Shown here one piece after another: positions 12,902-25,703 of a stretch of 32,445 nt of DNA (position 1 is its first letter; every line of letters starts with the position of its first letter). A program made the position numbers and the translations under genes. The notes under the pieces are model-generated. The model saw only the letters and a program-made list of their open reading frames with translations, ran no database searches and was not told the DNA's origin. Origin of the DNA: Rhizobiales bacterium UBA3584 (GTDB lineage Bacteria > Pseudomonadota > Alphaproteobacteria > Rhizobiales > Devosiaceae); contig DFMV01000002.1 in the NCBI GenBank assembly GCA_002375765.1, positions 1 through 32,445 on the forward strand, read 5' to 3'.

Positions 12902-15382
12902 ATGGGTTGCGATATGCCGCAAAAGCCAATCGTTTACGACGCCCCCACCCCTCAGCCGCGGGCCAGCGATGCTGAAACGCTTCGTAACGAAATCCTCGAA
13001 AAGCTGACCTATGCCGTCGGTAAGGATCCGATTGTCGCGCGCCGAACGGACTGGTTGACTGCGACCATTCTGACCATTCGCGACCGGATCATCGATCAGT
13101 GGATGGAATCGACGCGCGACACGTGGCGGACATCGCAAAAACGCGTCTATTATCTCAGCCTTGAATTTCTGATCGGCCGCCTGATGCGCGATGCCGTGTC
13201 CAATCTGGGCATGATGGAGCCGGTGCGTGAAGCGCTGGCCTCGTTCAATGTCGACCTTGATGAATTGATCGAACGCGAGCCCGATGCGGCTCTCGGCAAT
13301 GGCGGTCTTGGCCGTTTGGCCGCGTGTTTTCTGGAATCGATGTCCACCGTCAAGGTTCCCGCTTATGGCTATGGCATCCGCTATGTCCACGGGCTTTTCC
13401 GCCAGGAAATGAGCGATGGCTGGCAGGTGGAATTGCCCGAGGACTGGCTTGCGCACGGCAATCCATGGGAATTCGAGCGGCGCGAAAGTGCCTATGAGAT
13501 CGGGTTTGGCGGCTCTGTCGAACCGGTCACCCAGCCTGACGGCAGCGTGCGGCAGGTCTGGCATCCGGCCGAGCATCTCAACGCCGTGGCCTTCGATACG
13601 CCGGTGGTGGGTTGGCGCGGCGCGCGGGTGAATACTCTGCGCCTGTGGAGCGCCCAGCCGATCGATCCGCTGCTGCTCGACCGCTTCAACTCGGGCGATC
13701 ATATCGGCGCGCTGGAGGAAAGCGCGAAGGCGGTTTCCATCACGCGGGTGCTCTATCCCGCCGATTCGACGCCCGCCGGTCAGGAATTGCGGCTGCGGCA
13801 GGAGTTCTTCTTTTCCTCGGCCTCGCTGCAGGACATTGTGCGCCGCCATCTGCAGCAATATGGTGATCTGGGCTCGCTCCCCGACAAGGTGGCCATCCAG
13901 CTCAACGACACCCATCCGGCGATTTCGATTGCCGAGATGATGCGTATCCTGATGGACGTGCAGGGACTGGCCTGGAACGAAGCGTGGAAGTTGACCAAGG
14001 CCATCTTCTCTTACACCAACCACACATTGTTGCCCGAGGCGCTGGAAACCTGGCCCGTGGCGCTGCTCGAGCGGCTGTTGCCGCGCCAGATGCAGATTGC
14101 CTACGCGATCAACGCCATGGTGCTCGAGGAAGCGCGCGAAAAGGGGCTCGACGACTCCCGGATCGCGGCGATCTCGCTGATTGACGAAAACGGCGGGCGT
14201 CGGCTGCGCATGGGGCAATTGGCATTCGTCGGGTCCCATTCCATCAACGGCGTTTCCGCGCTTCATACCGAATTGATGAAGCAGACGGTGTTTGCCGATC
14301 TGCACAAACTCTATCCCGAGCGCATCAATAACAAGACCAATGGCGTCACGCCACGCCGCTGGCTGATGCAGTGCAATCCTGCACTGACCAAGCTGATTTC
14401 CGAGCGTATCGGGCCCGAATTCCGGGATAATATCGAGCAATTGATCAAGCTCGATGTGCATGCCGAGGACAAATCGTTCCAGGATCAGTTCGCCGCCGTC
14501 AAACGCGGCAACAAGGAACGGCTTGCGGCGCTCATCAAGGAGCGGGCGGGCGTTACGGTTTCGCCCGACGCGCTGTTTGATATCCAGATCAAGCGCATTC
14601 ATGAATACAAGCGCCAGCTGCTCAACATCATGGAAGCAGTAGCGCAGTACATCATGATCCGCGCCCATCCCGAAAAGCGCTGGGTGCCGCGGGTCAAGGT
14701 GTTCGCGGGCAAGGCGGCGCCGAGTTACTGGAACGCCAAGCTCATCATCAAGCTCATCAACGACGTTGCCAAGGTCATCAACAACGACCCGGCGGTGCGG
14801 GGGCTTTTGAAGGTGGTGTTCCTGCCCAATTACAACGTGTCGCTGGCGGAAACGATTATTCCGGCTGCCGATCTGTCCGAGCAGATTTCGACTGCCGGCA
14901 TGGAAGCGTCGGGGACCGGGAACATGAAGTTCGCGCTCAACGGGGCGTTGACCATCGGGACGATGGATGGCGCGAATGTCGAGATGCGTGAGCGGTTAGG
15001 CCCTGAAAACATTGTGATTTTCGGGATGACGGCTGATGAGGTCGATGACGTTCGGGCTCAGAACCGTTCGCCGCGCGAGACGATCGAGGCGAGCCAGTCG
15101 CTGCGTGAAGTGATCGAGGCCATCGGGTCGGGCGTGTTTTCCCCGGACGACCGGGCACGCTATCGCGGCCTGATGGACGGGCTTTACGATCATGACTGGT
15201 TCATGGTGGCGCGCGACTTCGACGCGTACTGCGCGGCCCAGCGCAAGGTCGATACTTTCTGGAATGACCGCAAGGTCTGGAATGCCATGGCGATCCGCAA
15301 TACGGCGCGAATGGCCTGGTTTTCCTCGGATCGCACGATCCGCGAATATGCCGATGACATCTGGGGAGCACCGCACATCTGA
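12902..15382 (+). CDS. glgP: glycogen phosphorylase
   Basis: An 826-residue GT35 enzyme that releases glucose-1-phosphate from glycogen ends using pyridoxal phosphate (PLP). Visible landmarks: ALGNGGLGRLAACFLES near 125-141, the substrate and phosphate regions NDTHPAISIAEMMR and KRIHEYKRQLLN, and the PLP lysine in EASGTGNMKFALNGALTIG. The length equals the usual bacterial size. The ATG at 12902 is 14 nt from GGGGAGG, which is rather far. An out-of-frame ATG at 12895 has the better spacing, and ATG 12914 is another in-frame choice. First gene of the glycogen cluster; no promoter could be assigned. Confidence 0.96.
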   Translation: MGCDMPQKPIVYDAPTPQPRASDAETLRNEILEKLTYAVGKDPIVARRTDWLTATILTIRDRIIDQWMESTRDTWRTSQKRVYYLSLEFLIGRLMRDAVSNLGMMEPVREALASFNVDLDELIEREPDAALGNGGLGRLAACFLESMSTVKVPAYGYGIRYVHGLFRQEMSDGWQVELPEDWLAHGNPWEFERRESAYEIGFGGSVEPVTQPDGSVRQVWHPAEHLNAVAFDTPVVGWRGARVNTLRLWSAQPIDPLLLDRFNSGDHIGALEESAKAVSITRVLYPADSTPAGQELRLRQEFFFSSASLQDIVRRHLQQYGDLGSLPDKVAIQLNDTHPAISIAEMMRILMDVQGLAWNEAWKLTKAIFSYTNHTLLPEALETWPVALLERLLPRQMQIAYAINAMVLEEAREKGLDDSRIAAISLIDENGGRRLRMGQLAFVGSHSINGVSALHTELMKQTVFADLHKLYPERINNKTNGVTPRRWLMQCNPALTKLISERIGPEFRDNIEQLIKLDVHAEDKSFQDQFAAVKRGNKERLAALIKERAGVTVSPDALFDIQIKRIHEYKRQLLNIMEAVAQYIMIRAHPEKRWVPRVKVFAGKAAPSYWNAKLIIKLINDVAKVINNDPAVRGLLKVVFLPNYNVSLAETIIPAADLSEQISTAGMEASGTGNMKFALNGALTIGTMDGANVEMRERLGPENIVIFGMTADEVDDVRAQNRSPRETIEASQSLREVIEAIGSGVFSPDDRARYRGLMDGLYDHDWFMVARDFDAYCAAQRKVDTFWNDRKVWNAMAIRNTARMAWFSSDRTIREYADDIWGAPHI

Positions 15383-15473
15383 CGATTTGACTGCGGGACG
15401 CCGGAACTGGGGGGTCCCCGGCGGGTTCATTACAAGAGGCTGATGCGTTGACATCAGAGGGGGAGTAGAACAC

Positions 15474-17675
15474 TTGGCGAAAAAGCAGTCCGACTGGCAG
15501 GCCGATCCCAAACAGATCGCGCGCGTGGTGAACGGCCAGCACGATGATCCGTTCGCGATCCTGGGGCTACATGAGAGTGACGGCCAATGGATCGCCCGTG
15601 CACTCGTGCCCCACGCCCAATGGACCGAGGTGCGCACGCTCGACGGCAAGTCCTTGGGAAAGCTCGAAAAAAGGGACGATGCGGGATTTTTCGAAGGCCG
15701 TGTGGCCATAGACCGTTTTCAGCCCGTAATCTACCACGCCGGCAATGAAGGGGGAGAGTGGGACGTCGTCGATCCCTATTCCTTCGGCCCGGTGCTTGGC
15801 CCGATGGACGATTATTACATCGGCGAAGGATCCCATCTGCGCCTGTTCGACAAGATGGGCGCCCATTTCATGACATTCGAGGGGGTGGAGGGCACCCATT
15901 TTGCCGTCTGGGCGCCAAACGCGCAGCGGGTTTCGGTGGTGGGCTCGTTCAACGATTGGGACGGGCGGCGCCATGTCATGCGGCTGCGCAAAGAAATCGG
16001 GATCTGGGAGATATTCCTGCCCGGTGTTCAGCCCGGCGCTCAATACAAATACGAAATCATCGGCAAGGCGGGAAACCTGCTGCCGCTCAAGGCCGACCCC
16101 TACGCGCAGCAATCGGAATTGCGGCCCAGGACGGCCTCGGTGGTTGCCGATCCGACGCCCTTTGCCTGGACCGACGACGCTTACATGGAAGCGCGCAAAT
16201 CGCGCGATTACCGCCGCGAGCCGATGAGCGTTTACGAGGTTCATCTTGGCTCCTGGCGCAAGCGGCCCGATGGCGGGTTCCTGAGCTATGACCAGCTTGC
16301 CGAGCAATTGGTGCCCTATGCCGCCGATATGGGATTTACCCACATCGAATTGCTGCCGATCACCGAGCATCCCTACGACCCGAGCTGGGGGTATCAGCCG
16401 ACGGGGCTTTACGCGCCCACCGCGCGGTTCGGCGACCCGGCGGGATTTGCCCGGTTCGTCGATGCGGCGCACAATGCCGGGTTGGGGATCATTCTCGATT
16501 GGGTGCCCGCGCACTTTCCCACCGATGAGCATGGACTGGCCAATTTCGACGGCACGGCGCTCTATGAGCATGCCGATCCGCGTCAGGGCTATCACCCGGA
16601 CTGGAACACGGCGATCTACAATTTCGGGCGCAAGGAAGTCTCGAGCTTTCTCACCAACAATGCGCTCTACTGGCTGGAAAAATTCCACATCGACGGGCTG
16701 CGCGTCGATGCGGTCGCATCGATGCTCTATCTCGATTATTCGCGCCAGCCGGGCCAATGGGTGCCCAACAAGCATGGCGGCAACGAGAACATCGAAGCCA
16801 TAGCCTTTCTCCAGCGCGTCAATGCCGAAACCTACGGCCAGCACCCGGGCACCTTTACCGCCGCCGAGGAATCGACGAGCTGGCCGGGAGTAACCGCGCC
16901 GACCTACGCCAAGGGGCTGGGGTTCGGGTTCAAGTGGAACATGGGGTTCATGAACGACACGCTGCGCTACATGCAGCGCGAGCCGATCCATCGCCGCTTC
17001 CACCACCACGATCTGAGCTTCGGGCTGCTCTACGCGTTTTCGGAGAATTTTACCCTGCCCCTCAGCCATGACGAGGTGGTGCATGGCAAGGGATCGCTGC
17101 TTGCCAAGATGCCGGGCGACGACTGGCAGAAGTTCGCCAACCTGCGCGCTTACTACGCCTTCATGTGGGGCTATCCAGGCAAGAAGCTGTTGTTCATGGG
17201 CCAGGAATTCGCCCAGCGCGAGGAGTGGAACGAGGCTCAGGCGCTCGATTGGTGGCTGCTGGACGCGCCATCGCATGAGGGGGTGCGGCGTCTCGTGTCC
17301 GATCTCAACACCGTCTATCGCGAACTGCCGGCGCTGCACGGGCGCGATTGCGAGCCCGAGGGGTTCGAGTGGATCATCGCCAACGATCACGCCAACTCGG
17401 TGCTCGCCTGGGTGCGCAAGGCGCCCGACGCCGCTCCTGTGGTGGTCATCACAAATCTGACACCGGTTCCGCGCGAAAAATACCGCCTGCCGATGCCCGC
17501 GGCGGGGCGCTGGATCGAGCGCATCAACACCGATGCGGGTTGGTACGCGGGTTCCAATACGGGCAATCAAGGTGTGGTCAATGCAACCGAAGGAAACGAG
17601 TTCGGTTATCCGGCAACCGCAGAGATCGTTCTGCCGCCGCTATCGACCCTCATCCTGCAATTTGAACTGGGATAG
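15474..17675 (+). CDS. glgB: 1,4-alpha-glucan branching enzyme
   Basis: A 733-residue GH13 enzyme that makes alpha-1,6 branches in glycogen. It starts with TTG at 15474, preceded by AGGGGGAG at a good distance; no ATG fits. The N-terminal N1 module (about 15-110) precedes a CBM48 module (about 120-210, FAVWAPNAQRVSVVGSFNDW). The GH13 catalytic barrel follows, with nucleophile Asp in GLRVDAVASML, acid Glu in TAAEESTSWPG and the transition-state Asp in LSHDEVVHGKGSL. Both the length and the N1 module match the E. coli-like long form. It lies 91 bp after glgP. Confidence 0.97.
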   Translation: MAKKQSDWQADPKQIARVVNGQHDDPFAILGLHESDGQWIARALVPHAQWTEVRTLDGKSLGKLEKRDDAGFFEGRVAIDRFQPVIYHAGNEGGEWDVVDPYSFGPVLGPMDDYYIGEGSHLRLFDKMGAHFMTFEGVEGTHFAVWAPNAQRVSVVGSFNDWDGRRHVMRLRKEIGIWEIFLPGVQPGAQYKYEIIGKAGNLLPLKADPYAQQSELRPRTASVVADPTPFAWTDDAYMEARKSRDYRREPMSVYEVHLGSWRKRPDGGFLSYDQLAEQLVPYAADMGFTHIELLPITEHPYDPSWGYQPTGLYAPTARFGDPAGFARFVDAAHNAGLGIILDWVPAHFPTDEHGLANFDGTALYEHADPRQGYHPDWNTAIYNFGRKEVSSFLTNNALYWLEKFHIDGLRVDAVASMLYLDYSRQPGQWVPNKHGGNENIEAIAFLQRVNAETYGQHPGTFTAAEESTSWPGVTAPTYAKGLGFGFKWNMGFMNDTLRYMQREPIHRRFHHHDLSFGLLYAFSENFTLPLSHDEVVHGKGSLLAKMPGDDWQKFANLRAYYAFMWGYPGKKLLFMGQEFAQREEWNEAQALDWWLLDAPSHEGVRRLVSDLNTVYRELPALHGRDCEPEGFEWIIANDHANSVLAWVRKAPDAAPVVVITNLTPVPREKYRLPMPAAGRWIERINTDAGWYAGSNTGNQGVVNATEGNEFGYPATAEIVLPPLSTLILQFELG

Positions 17676-17694
17676 GCGCTAACAATTGGCGATC

Positions 17695-17737
17695 GTGCGG
17701 TCGAACCGGAAAAGTCTGCAACTTTTGCTGACCGCAC
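17695..17737. repeat. two-part palindromic element, copy A
   Basis: GTGCGGTC (17695-17702) pairs GACCGCAC (17730-17737). Inside, AAAAGT (17710-17715) pairs ACTTTT (17721-17726) around CTGCA. The left inner arm begins CGAACCGGA. Related copies lie at 22190 and 31104. It is in the glgB-glgC gap. Confidence 0.8.
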
Positions 17738-17803
17738 TCAAAGAAAAAGAATGCAAACGCTGCCGGAGAGGGACCAGCCGGAGGCGCAACAAAGGAGAGG
17801 AAC

Positions 17804-19071
17804 ATGGTCACCAAGAAGAACCCTGCGCCGCTTGCGCGTGACGCCATGGCCTATGTCCTGGCGGGCGGACGCGGCACGCGCCTGATGGAATTGACGGACC
17901 GACGTGCCAAGCCTGCGGTGTATTTCGGGGGGAAGTCACGCATTATCGATTTTGCGTTATCGAATGCCATCAATTCGGGCATTCGCCGGATTTCGGTGGC
18001 CACCCAATATCAGGCGCACAGCCTGATCCGGCATCTGCAGCGCGGCTGGAACTTCCTGCGCACCGAGCGTAACGAGAGCTTCGACATTCTGCCGGCCAGC
18101 CAGCGGGTGGCCGAGGACATGTGGTATGCGGGCACGGCGGACGCGGTTTACCAGAACATCGATATCATCGACGACTACAACACCAAGTACATCGTCATCC
18201 TGGCCGGCGACCACGTCTATAAGATGGATTACGAGATCATGCTGCGCCAGCATGTCGATACCGGCGCGGACGTCACCGTGGGGTGTCTCGAGGTGCCCTC
18301 CAGCGAGGCCTCGGCGTTCGGGGTGATGCATGTGGACGGGCGCGACCGGATCGTCGAGTTCATGGAAAAGCCCAAGGACCCGCCCTCGATTCCCGACAAG
18401 CCAGGCATCTCGCTGGCCTCGATGGGCATTTACGTGTTCGAGACCAAGTTCCTGATGGATCAATTGCGCCGCGACGCTGCGACGGAAGGCTCGAGCCGCG
18501 ATTTCGGCAAGGACATCATCCCTCATATCGTTGCCAAGGGCACCGCATGGGCGCACCGGTTTCCGCGCTCCTGCGTGCGCTCCGAGTACGAGCAGGTTTC
18601 CTACTGGAAGGATGTGGGGACGATCGACGCTTATTGGGAAGCCAATATCGATCTGACCGACATCACCCCCCAGCTCGATCTCTACGACCGCGAATGGCCG
18701 GTCTGGACCCATGCCGAGATCACGCCGCCCGCCAAATTCGTCCACGATATCGATGGACGACGCGGGCATGCGATCTCCTCGCTTGTGTCGGGTGACTGTA
18801 TCGTTTCCGGCGCTCAGTTGCGGCGCACGCTGCTGGGGACGGGCGCACGGGTCAATTCCTATTCCGAGCTCAACGAGGCGGTGGTCCTGCCCCAATGCAC
18901 GATCGGGCGCGGGGTGCGGCTCAACAAGGTCGTGGTCGATGCACGGGTGGAAATTCCCGAAGGGCTCGTGGTCGGAGAGGACCCTGAATTCGACGCGAAA
19001 TGGTTCCGCCGCACCGAAAGCGGCGTTACGCTCATCACCCAACCCATGATCAACCGGTATCTTTCTTCGAA

Positions 19072-19075
<4 letters not shown>
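17804..19075 (+). CDS. glgC: glucose-1-phosphate adenylyltransferase
   Basis: A 423-residue ADP-glucose pyrophosphorylase, the committed step of glycogen synthesis from ATP and glucose-1-phosphate. The nucleotide-binding opening is [21 protein letters not shown] (about 12-32, split by a conserved Arg), followed by [20 protein letters not shown]. The effector and substrate loops include [14 protein letters not shown] and the glucose-1-P site [11 protein letters not shown]. The C-terminal third is the left-handed beta-helix with repeating hydrophobic hexads. The start follows a strong AAAGGAGAGG site. The stop overlaps the glgA start as ATGA, so the two are probably translationally coupled. A palindromic repeat lies upstream. 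Confidence 0.97.
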
Positions 19076-22145
<3,070 letters not shown>

Positions 22146-22189
22146 AGCCGATCCGGCCCGGATCACGCTCCAGGTCCTTATTTTCTCGC

Positions 22190-22228
22190 GCGATCGAACC
22201 GAAAAAGTCTACAACTTTTTCTGATCGC
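22190..22228. repeat. two-part palindromic element, copy B
   Basis: GCGATC (22190-22195) pairs GATCGC (22223-22228). Inside, AAAAAGT (22202-22208) pairs ACTTTTT (22214-22220) around CTACA. The left arm begins CGAACCG, as in copies A and C. It ends 21 bp before the glgX ATG and could affect its expression. Confidence 0.8.
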
Positions 22229-22249
22229 ACTTTGACAGAAAGCCCGTCG

Positions 22250-24268
22250 ATGTCCCCAGATAAAAAGCCTGCCTCGCCCGCGCCGCTTGGTGCGACGGTG
22301 ACCGAAAAAGGTGTGGCGTTCGGCGTCTATTCGGAAACCGCCGAAAAGATCTGGGTGTGCCTGTTCGACGATCAGGACGAAGAGACCGATCGGGTCGAGA
22401 TGAGCCGGGGTGAGGGCAATCGCTGGTCGGTGGATATCGAGGGGATCGGGGCCGGCGCCAGCTATGGGCTGCGGGCCGATGGGCGGTACGATCCGGCGCA
22501 GGGGCATTATTTCGATCCCAACAAGCTTCTGGTCGACCCTTACGCGCGGCGGATCGACAGGACGTTCGTGCGCAGCCCCAAATTGCGGCTGGCGCGCGAC
22601 GAGTCAGTCGATACCGCGCCACTGGTGCCCAAGGCGCTGGTGCAGGGGGCGGTGGCCGATATCGAGTTCAAGCCCGATCACACCCGCCCGAACCTGATCT
22701 ATGAGCTCAATGTCCGCCCTTTCACCATGCGCCATCCGTCGGTGCAGGGGCCGCTGCGGGGCACGCTGGCGGGGATGACGACGAGCTATGTCATCGAGCA
22801 TCTGCAACATATCGGCGTCGATGTGGTCGAGTTGATGCCGATTGCCGGGTGGATCGATGACGGGCATCTGCCCTCGCTGGGGCTGACCAATGTGTGGGGA
22901 TATAACCCCATCACCTATTTCGCCACCGACCCGCGGATCATTCCGCGCGGGCCGCAATCGCTGCGGCATATGGTCGAGACCTATCGCGAGGCGGGGATCA
23001 GGGTGGTGCTCGATGTGGTTTACAACCACACGGGCGAAGGGGATTCCCAGGGGCCGGTCATTTCGATGAAGGGGCTGGATGCGCTGACTTATTACCGCCA
23101 TGTCGAAGTCGATGGCGCGATGGAACTGGTCAATGATGCGGGCACCGGCAACACGCTGCGGTGCGACCATCCGGCGGTGCAGGACCTGGTGATCGACAGC
23201 TTGCGTTACTGGGTGACCGAATTCGGGATCGCCGGGTTCCGGTTCGACCTGGCGACGGTTCTGGGACGTTCACTGGACGGGTTCTCGAGCGATGCGGAAT
23301 TGCTCGAGCGGATCCGCACCGACAATATCCTGAAAGATTGCCTGTTGATCGCAGAGCCCTGGGACCCCGGGCCGGGGGGATATCATGTGGGCAAGTTCGG
23401 CGAACCGTTCATCGAATGGAACGATCAGTACCGCGATATCGTGCGGAAATTCTGGCGGGGCGAGGATCACATGATCGGGGCCCTGGCGGGCAAGGTCGCG
23501 GGATCGGCCGACCAGTTCAACCATGATGGGCGCAAGCCCTCGGCGAGCGTCAATTTCCTTGCCGCCCATGACGGGTTCACGCTGGCCGACCTGGTTGCCT
23601 ATGAGCACAAGCACAATGAGGCCAACGGGGAAGACAATCGCGACGGGCACGACGCCAACTATTCATGGAACAACGGCGCCGAGGGCGAGACCGATGACGA
23701 GGCGATCAATACGGCACGCCGCAACGACATAAGAGCTTTGCTGGCCACGCTTTTTGTCTCGCATGGTTCACTGATGCTGACCGCCGGCGACGAGTTCGGC
23801 CGCACGCAGGGCGGCAACAACAACGCCTATGCGCAGGACAATGAAATCACCTGGCTGGACTGGGAAAACGCCGATGGCGATCTGGTCAATTTCGTTGCTG
23901 CACTCTCGGAGATGCGTCGCAACCATCCGGGCTTCCGCAGCGACAAATTCCTGACCGGGGAAAAGAGCGATGGGTACAAGGATGTCATGTGGGTCCGGCC
24001 CGACGGGGCCGAAATGACCGAAGAGGACTGGAAGCGACCAAATGGAAGCGTTCTAGGCATGTTCCTGCATGAAGCAGGCGAGATTTTGCTGGTCTGGTTC
24101 AACAGGCTGCGCGAGGAAATCGAGGTCGTCCTGCCCCCTGAAAAGGGGCTTAGCTTCGAGGTTGCCCTCGTATCGGCGATCGATGCTGAAATCGTCATCG
24201 AAAATTCCCGCCTGACCCTGCCGCCCCGCAGCGTCGTGATTCTGGCGCACACGAACGGCAAATCCTGA
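22250..24268 (+). CDS. glgX: glycogen debranching enzyme GlgX
   Basis: A GH13 isoamylase-type enzyme of about 672 residues that hydrolyses alpha-1,6 branches of phosphorylase-limited glycogen. An N-terminal CBM48-like module (about 10-100) precedes the barrel. Key motifs are VVLDVVYNHTGEG, the catalytic Asp in GFRFDLATVLG, the acid Glu in LLIAEPWDPGPGGY and the stabilising Asp in FLAAHDGFTLADLV. NEANGEDNRDGHDANYSWN is the GlgX-specific loop. I chose ATG 22250; TTG 22232 in the same frame is also possible, and neither has a clear ribosome-binding site. It is separated from pgm by 104 bp with a palindromic repeat. Confidence 0.95.
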   Translation: MSPDKKPASPAPLGATVTEKGVAFGVYSETAEKIWVCLFDDQDEETDRVEMSRGEGNRWSVDIEGIGAGASYGLRADGRYDPAQGHYFDPNKLLVDPYARRIDRTFVRSPKLRLARDESVDTAPLVPKALVQGAVADIEFKPDHTRPNLIYELNVRPFTMRHPSVQGPLRGTLAGMTTSYVIEHLQHIGVDVVELMPIAGWIDDGHLPSLGLTNVWGYNPITYFATDPRIIPRGPQSLRHMVETYREAGIRVVLDVVYNHTGEGDSQGPVISMKGLDALTYYRHVEVDGAMELVNDAGTGNTLRCDHPAVQDLVIDSLRYWVTEFGIAGFRFDLATVLGRSLDGFSSDAELLERIRTDNILKDCLLIAEPWDPGPGGYHVGKFGEPFIEWNDQYRDIVRKFWRGEDHMIGALAGKVAGSADQFNHDGRKPSASVNFLAAHDGFTLADLVAYEHKHNEANGEDNRDGHDANYSWNNGAEGETDDEAINTARRNDIRALLATLFVSHGSLMLTAGDEFGRTQGGNNNAYAQDNEITWLDWENADGDLVNFVAALSEMRRNHPGFRSDKFLTGEKSDGYKDVMWVRPDGAEMTEEDWKRPNGSVLGMFLHEAGEILLVWFNRLREEIEVVLPPEKGLSFEVALVSAIDAEIVIENSRLTLPPRSVVILAHTNGKS

Positions 24269-24339
24269 GGGCCGCCAAGTCTTCGGACCCATCGAAACCC
24301 GGTCATTGGCGGCCCAAACAGGGTTGTCGATTGTAGAAA

Positions 24340-24377
24340 TGCTGCTGGACCCCGGGAACAAGCCCCGGGGTGACAGG
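24340..24377. repeat. short palindromic intergenic element between glgX and ald
   Basis: ACCCCGGG (24349-24356) pairs CCCGGGGT (24364-24371), inside the context TGCTGGACCCCGGG...GGTGACAGG. That wording is common in short dispersed repeats of alphaproteobacteria. It lies between two convergent genes and could also stop transcription, although no T run follows. Confidence 0.65.
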
Positions 24378-24462
24378 GAGGGGGTATGGAGACGGCGTTG
24401 CTTCAAACTCTTCCCGGAAGCCAGGGCAACGCCAGCCAAAGACGTCTGAATGTCGATTCAGC

Positions 24463-25581
24463 CTAGCGCGCCAGCGCCTGTTCTGCGGGCAGGTAATTGT
24501 ATCCCAGAACCTGGGCGACCGGTTCGCAGGTCACGGCGCCATGTGCCACGTTCAATCCGTTGCGCAGGTGCGCGTCATCGGCCAGCGCCTGTTTCCAGCC
24601 CTTGTTGGCGAGCGCCAGGGTAAAGGGCAGGGTGACGTTGTTGAGCGCGTAGGTCGATGTGCGGGCGACGCCGCCGGGCATGTTGGCAACGCAATAGTGA
24701 ACGATGTCATCGACCACATAGGTGGGGTTGGCGTGGGTTGTGGGCTTTGAGGTTTCAAAACAGCCGCCCTGATCGATGGCCACGTCGACCAGCACCGCGC
24801 CGGGCTGCATGGTGGCCAGCATATCGCGCGTAACCAGTTTGGGCGCCGCGGCACCGGGCACCAGAACGGCGCCGATGACCAGATCGGCCTCGGCAATTGC
24901 GGTGGCAACGGCAGCGCGATTGGAATAGAGCACCCGAGCAGAAGCTCCGAAATGGTTCGAGAGGCGTTCGAGCGCCGCGGGGCTCTTGTCGAGAATGGTC
25001 ACATCGGCCTGCATGCCGACGGCCATCTGCGCTGCATGGAAGCCCACGACGCCGCCGCCCAGCACGGCCACCTTGGCCGGGTGAACGCCGGGAACACCGC
25101 CCAAAAGGACGCCGCGTCCGCCATGGGACTTTTCAAGCGCCGTTGCGCCGGCCTGAATGGACATGCGCCCGGCCACCTGGCTCATGGGCTTGAGCAGGGG
25201 CAGGCCGCCCGACGGCTCGGTCACGGTTTCATAGGCTATACAGACGGCGCCTGACTTGACGAGATCGGCTGTCTGGTCGGGATCGGGAGCGAGGTGGAGA
25301 TAGGTAAAAAGGATCTGGCCCTTTGAAAGCATGGCGCGCTCTGCGGCCTGCGGTTCCTTGACCTTGACGATCATTTCGCTTTCGGAAAAGACCCTGCCCG
25401 CATCGGGGGCGATTTTGGCGCCGGCGGCCTCATAGGCGGCGTCGGCTGCGCCGATCCCGGCGCCGGCACCGGTTTCGATCAGGACGTCGTGGCCTGCAGC
25501 GCCAAGCTCGGCGGCGCTTTCAGGGGTCAGGCCGACCCGATATTCATGGTTCTTGATTTCTCTCGGCACGCCGATACGCAT
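24463..25581 (-). CDS. ald: alanine dehydrogenase
   Basis: A 372-residue NAD-dependent enzyme interconverting L-alanine with pyruvate and ammonia. The start ATG at 25581 follows GGAGAGGAG, and the family N-terminus MRIGVPREIKNHEYRVGLTP is exact. The pyruvate-binding Lys75 (IVKVKEP) and catalytic His96 (TYLHLAPDP) are in their standard positions. The Rossmann glycines are in VLGGGVVGFHAAQMA (about 172-186). Length matches the family. It is transcribed away from an Lrp/AsnC regulator gene (122-bp gap), the usual arrangement for a locally regulated ald. It is convergent with glgX. Confidence 0.96.
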   Translation of the reverse strand: MRIGVPREIKNHEYRVGLTPESAAELGAAGHDVLIETGAGAGIGAADAAYEAAGAKIAPDAGRVFSESEMIVKVKEPQAAERAMLSKGQILFTYLHLAPDPDQTADLVKSGAVCIAYETVTEPSGGLPLLKPMSQVAGRMSIQAGATALEKSHGGRGVLLGGVPGVHPAKVAVLGGGVVGFHAAQMAVGMQADVTILDKSPAALERLSNHFGASARVLYSNRAAVATAIAEADLVIGAVLVPGAAAPKLVTRDMLATMQPGAVLVDVAIDQGGCFETSKPTTHANPTYVVDDIVHYCVANMPGGVARTSTYALNNVTLPFTLALANKGWKQALADDAHLRNGLNVAHGAVTCEPVAQVLGYNYLPAEQALAR

Positions 25582-25703
25582 GTCGATCTCCTCTCCTTGT
25601 GAAGATGACAGTGTAACGCCGCCTGGGCACAGTGATGTTGCAGATTGCATTGCGATTATTTACATGAGCGGGATGTTGTTGCGCCATACGGGGAAAATGC
25701 GTG

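Noticed and set aside
12830..14668. Minus-strand open frame of 612 codons opposite glgP
   Set aside because: It is a shadow of a strongly conserved enzyme gene, with no recognisable domain. Similar shadows opposite glgB (15567-17570) and glgC (17957-19042) were dropped for the same reason.
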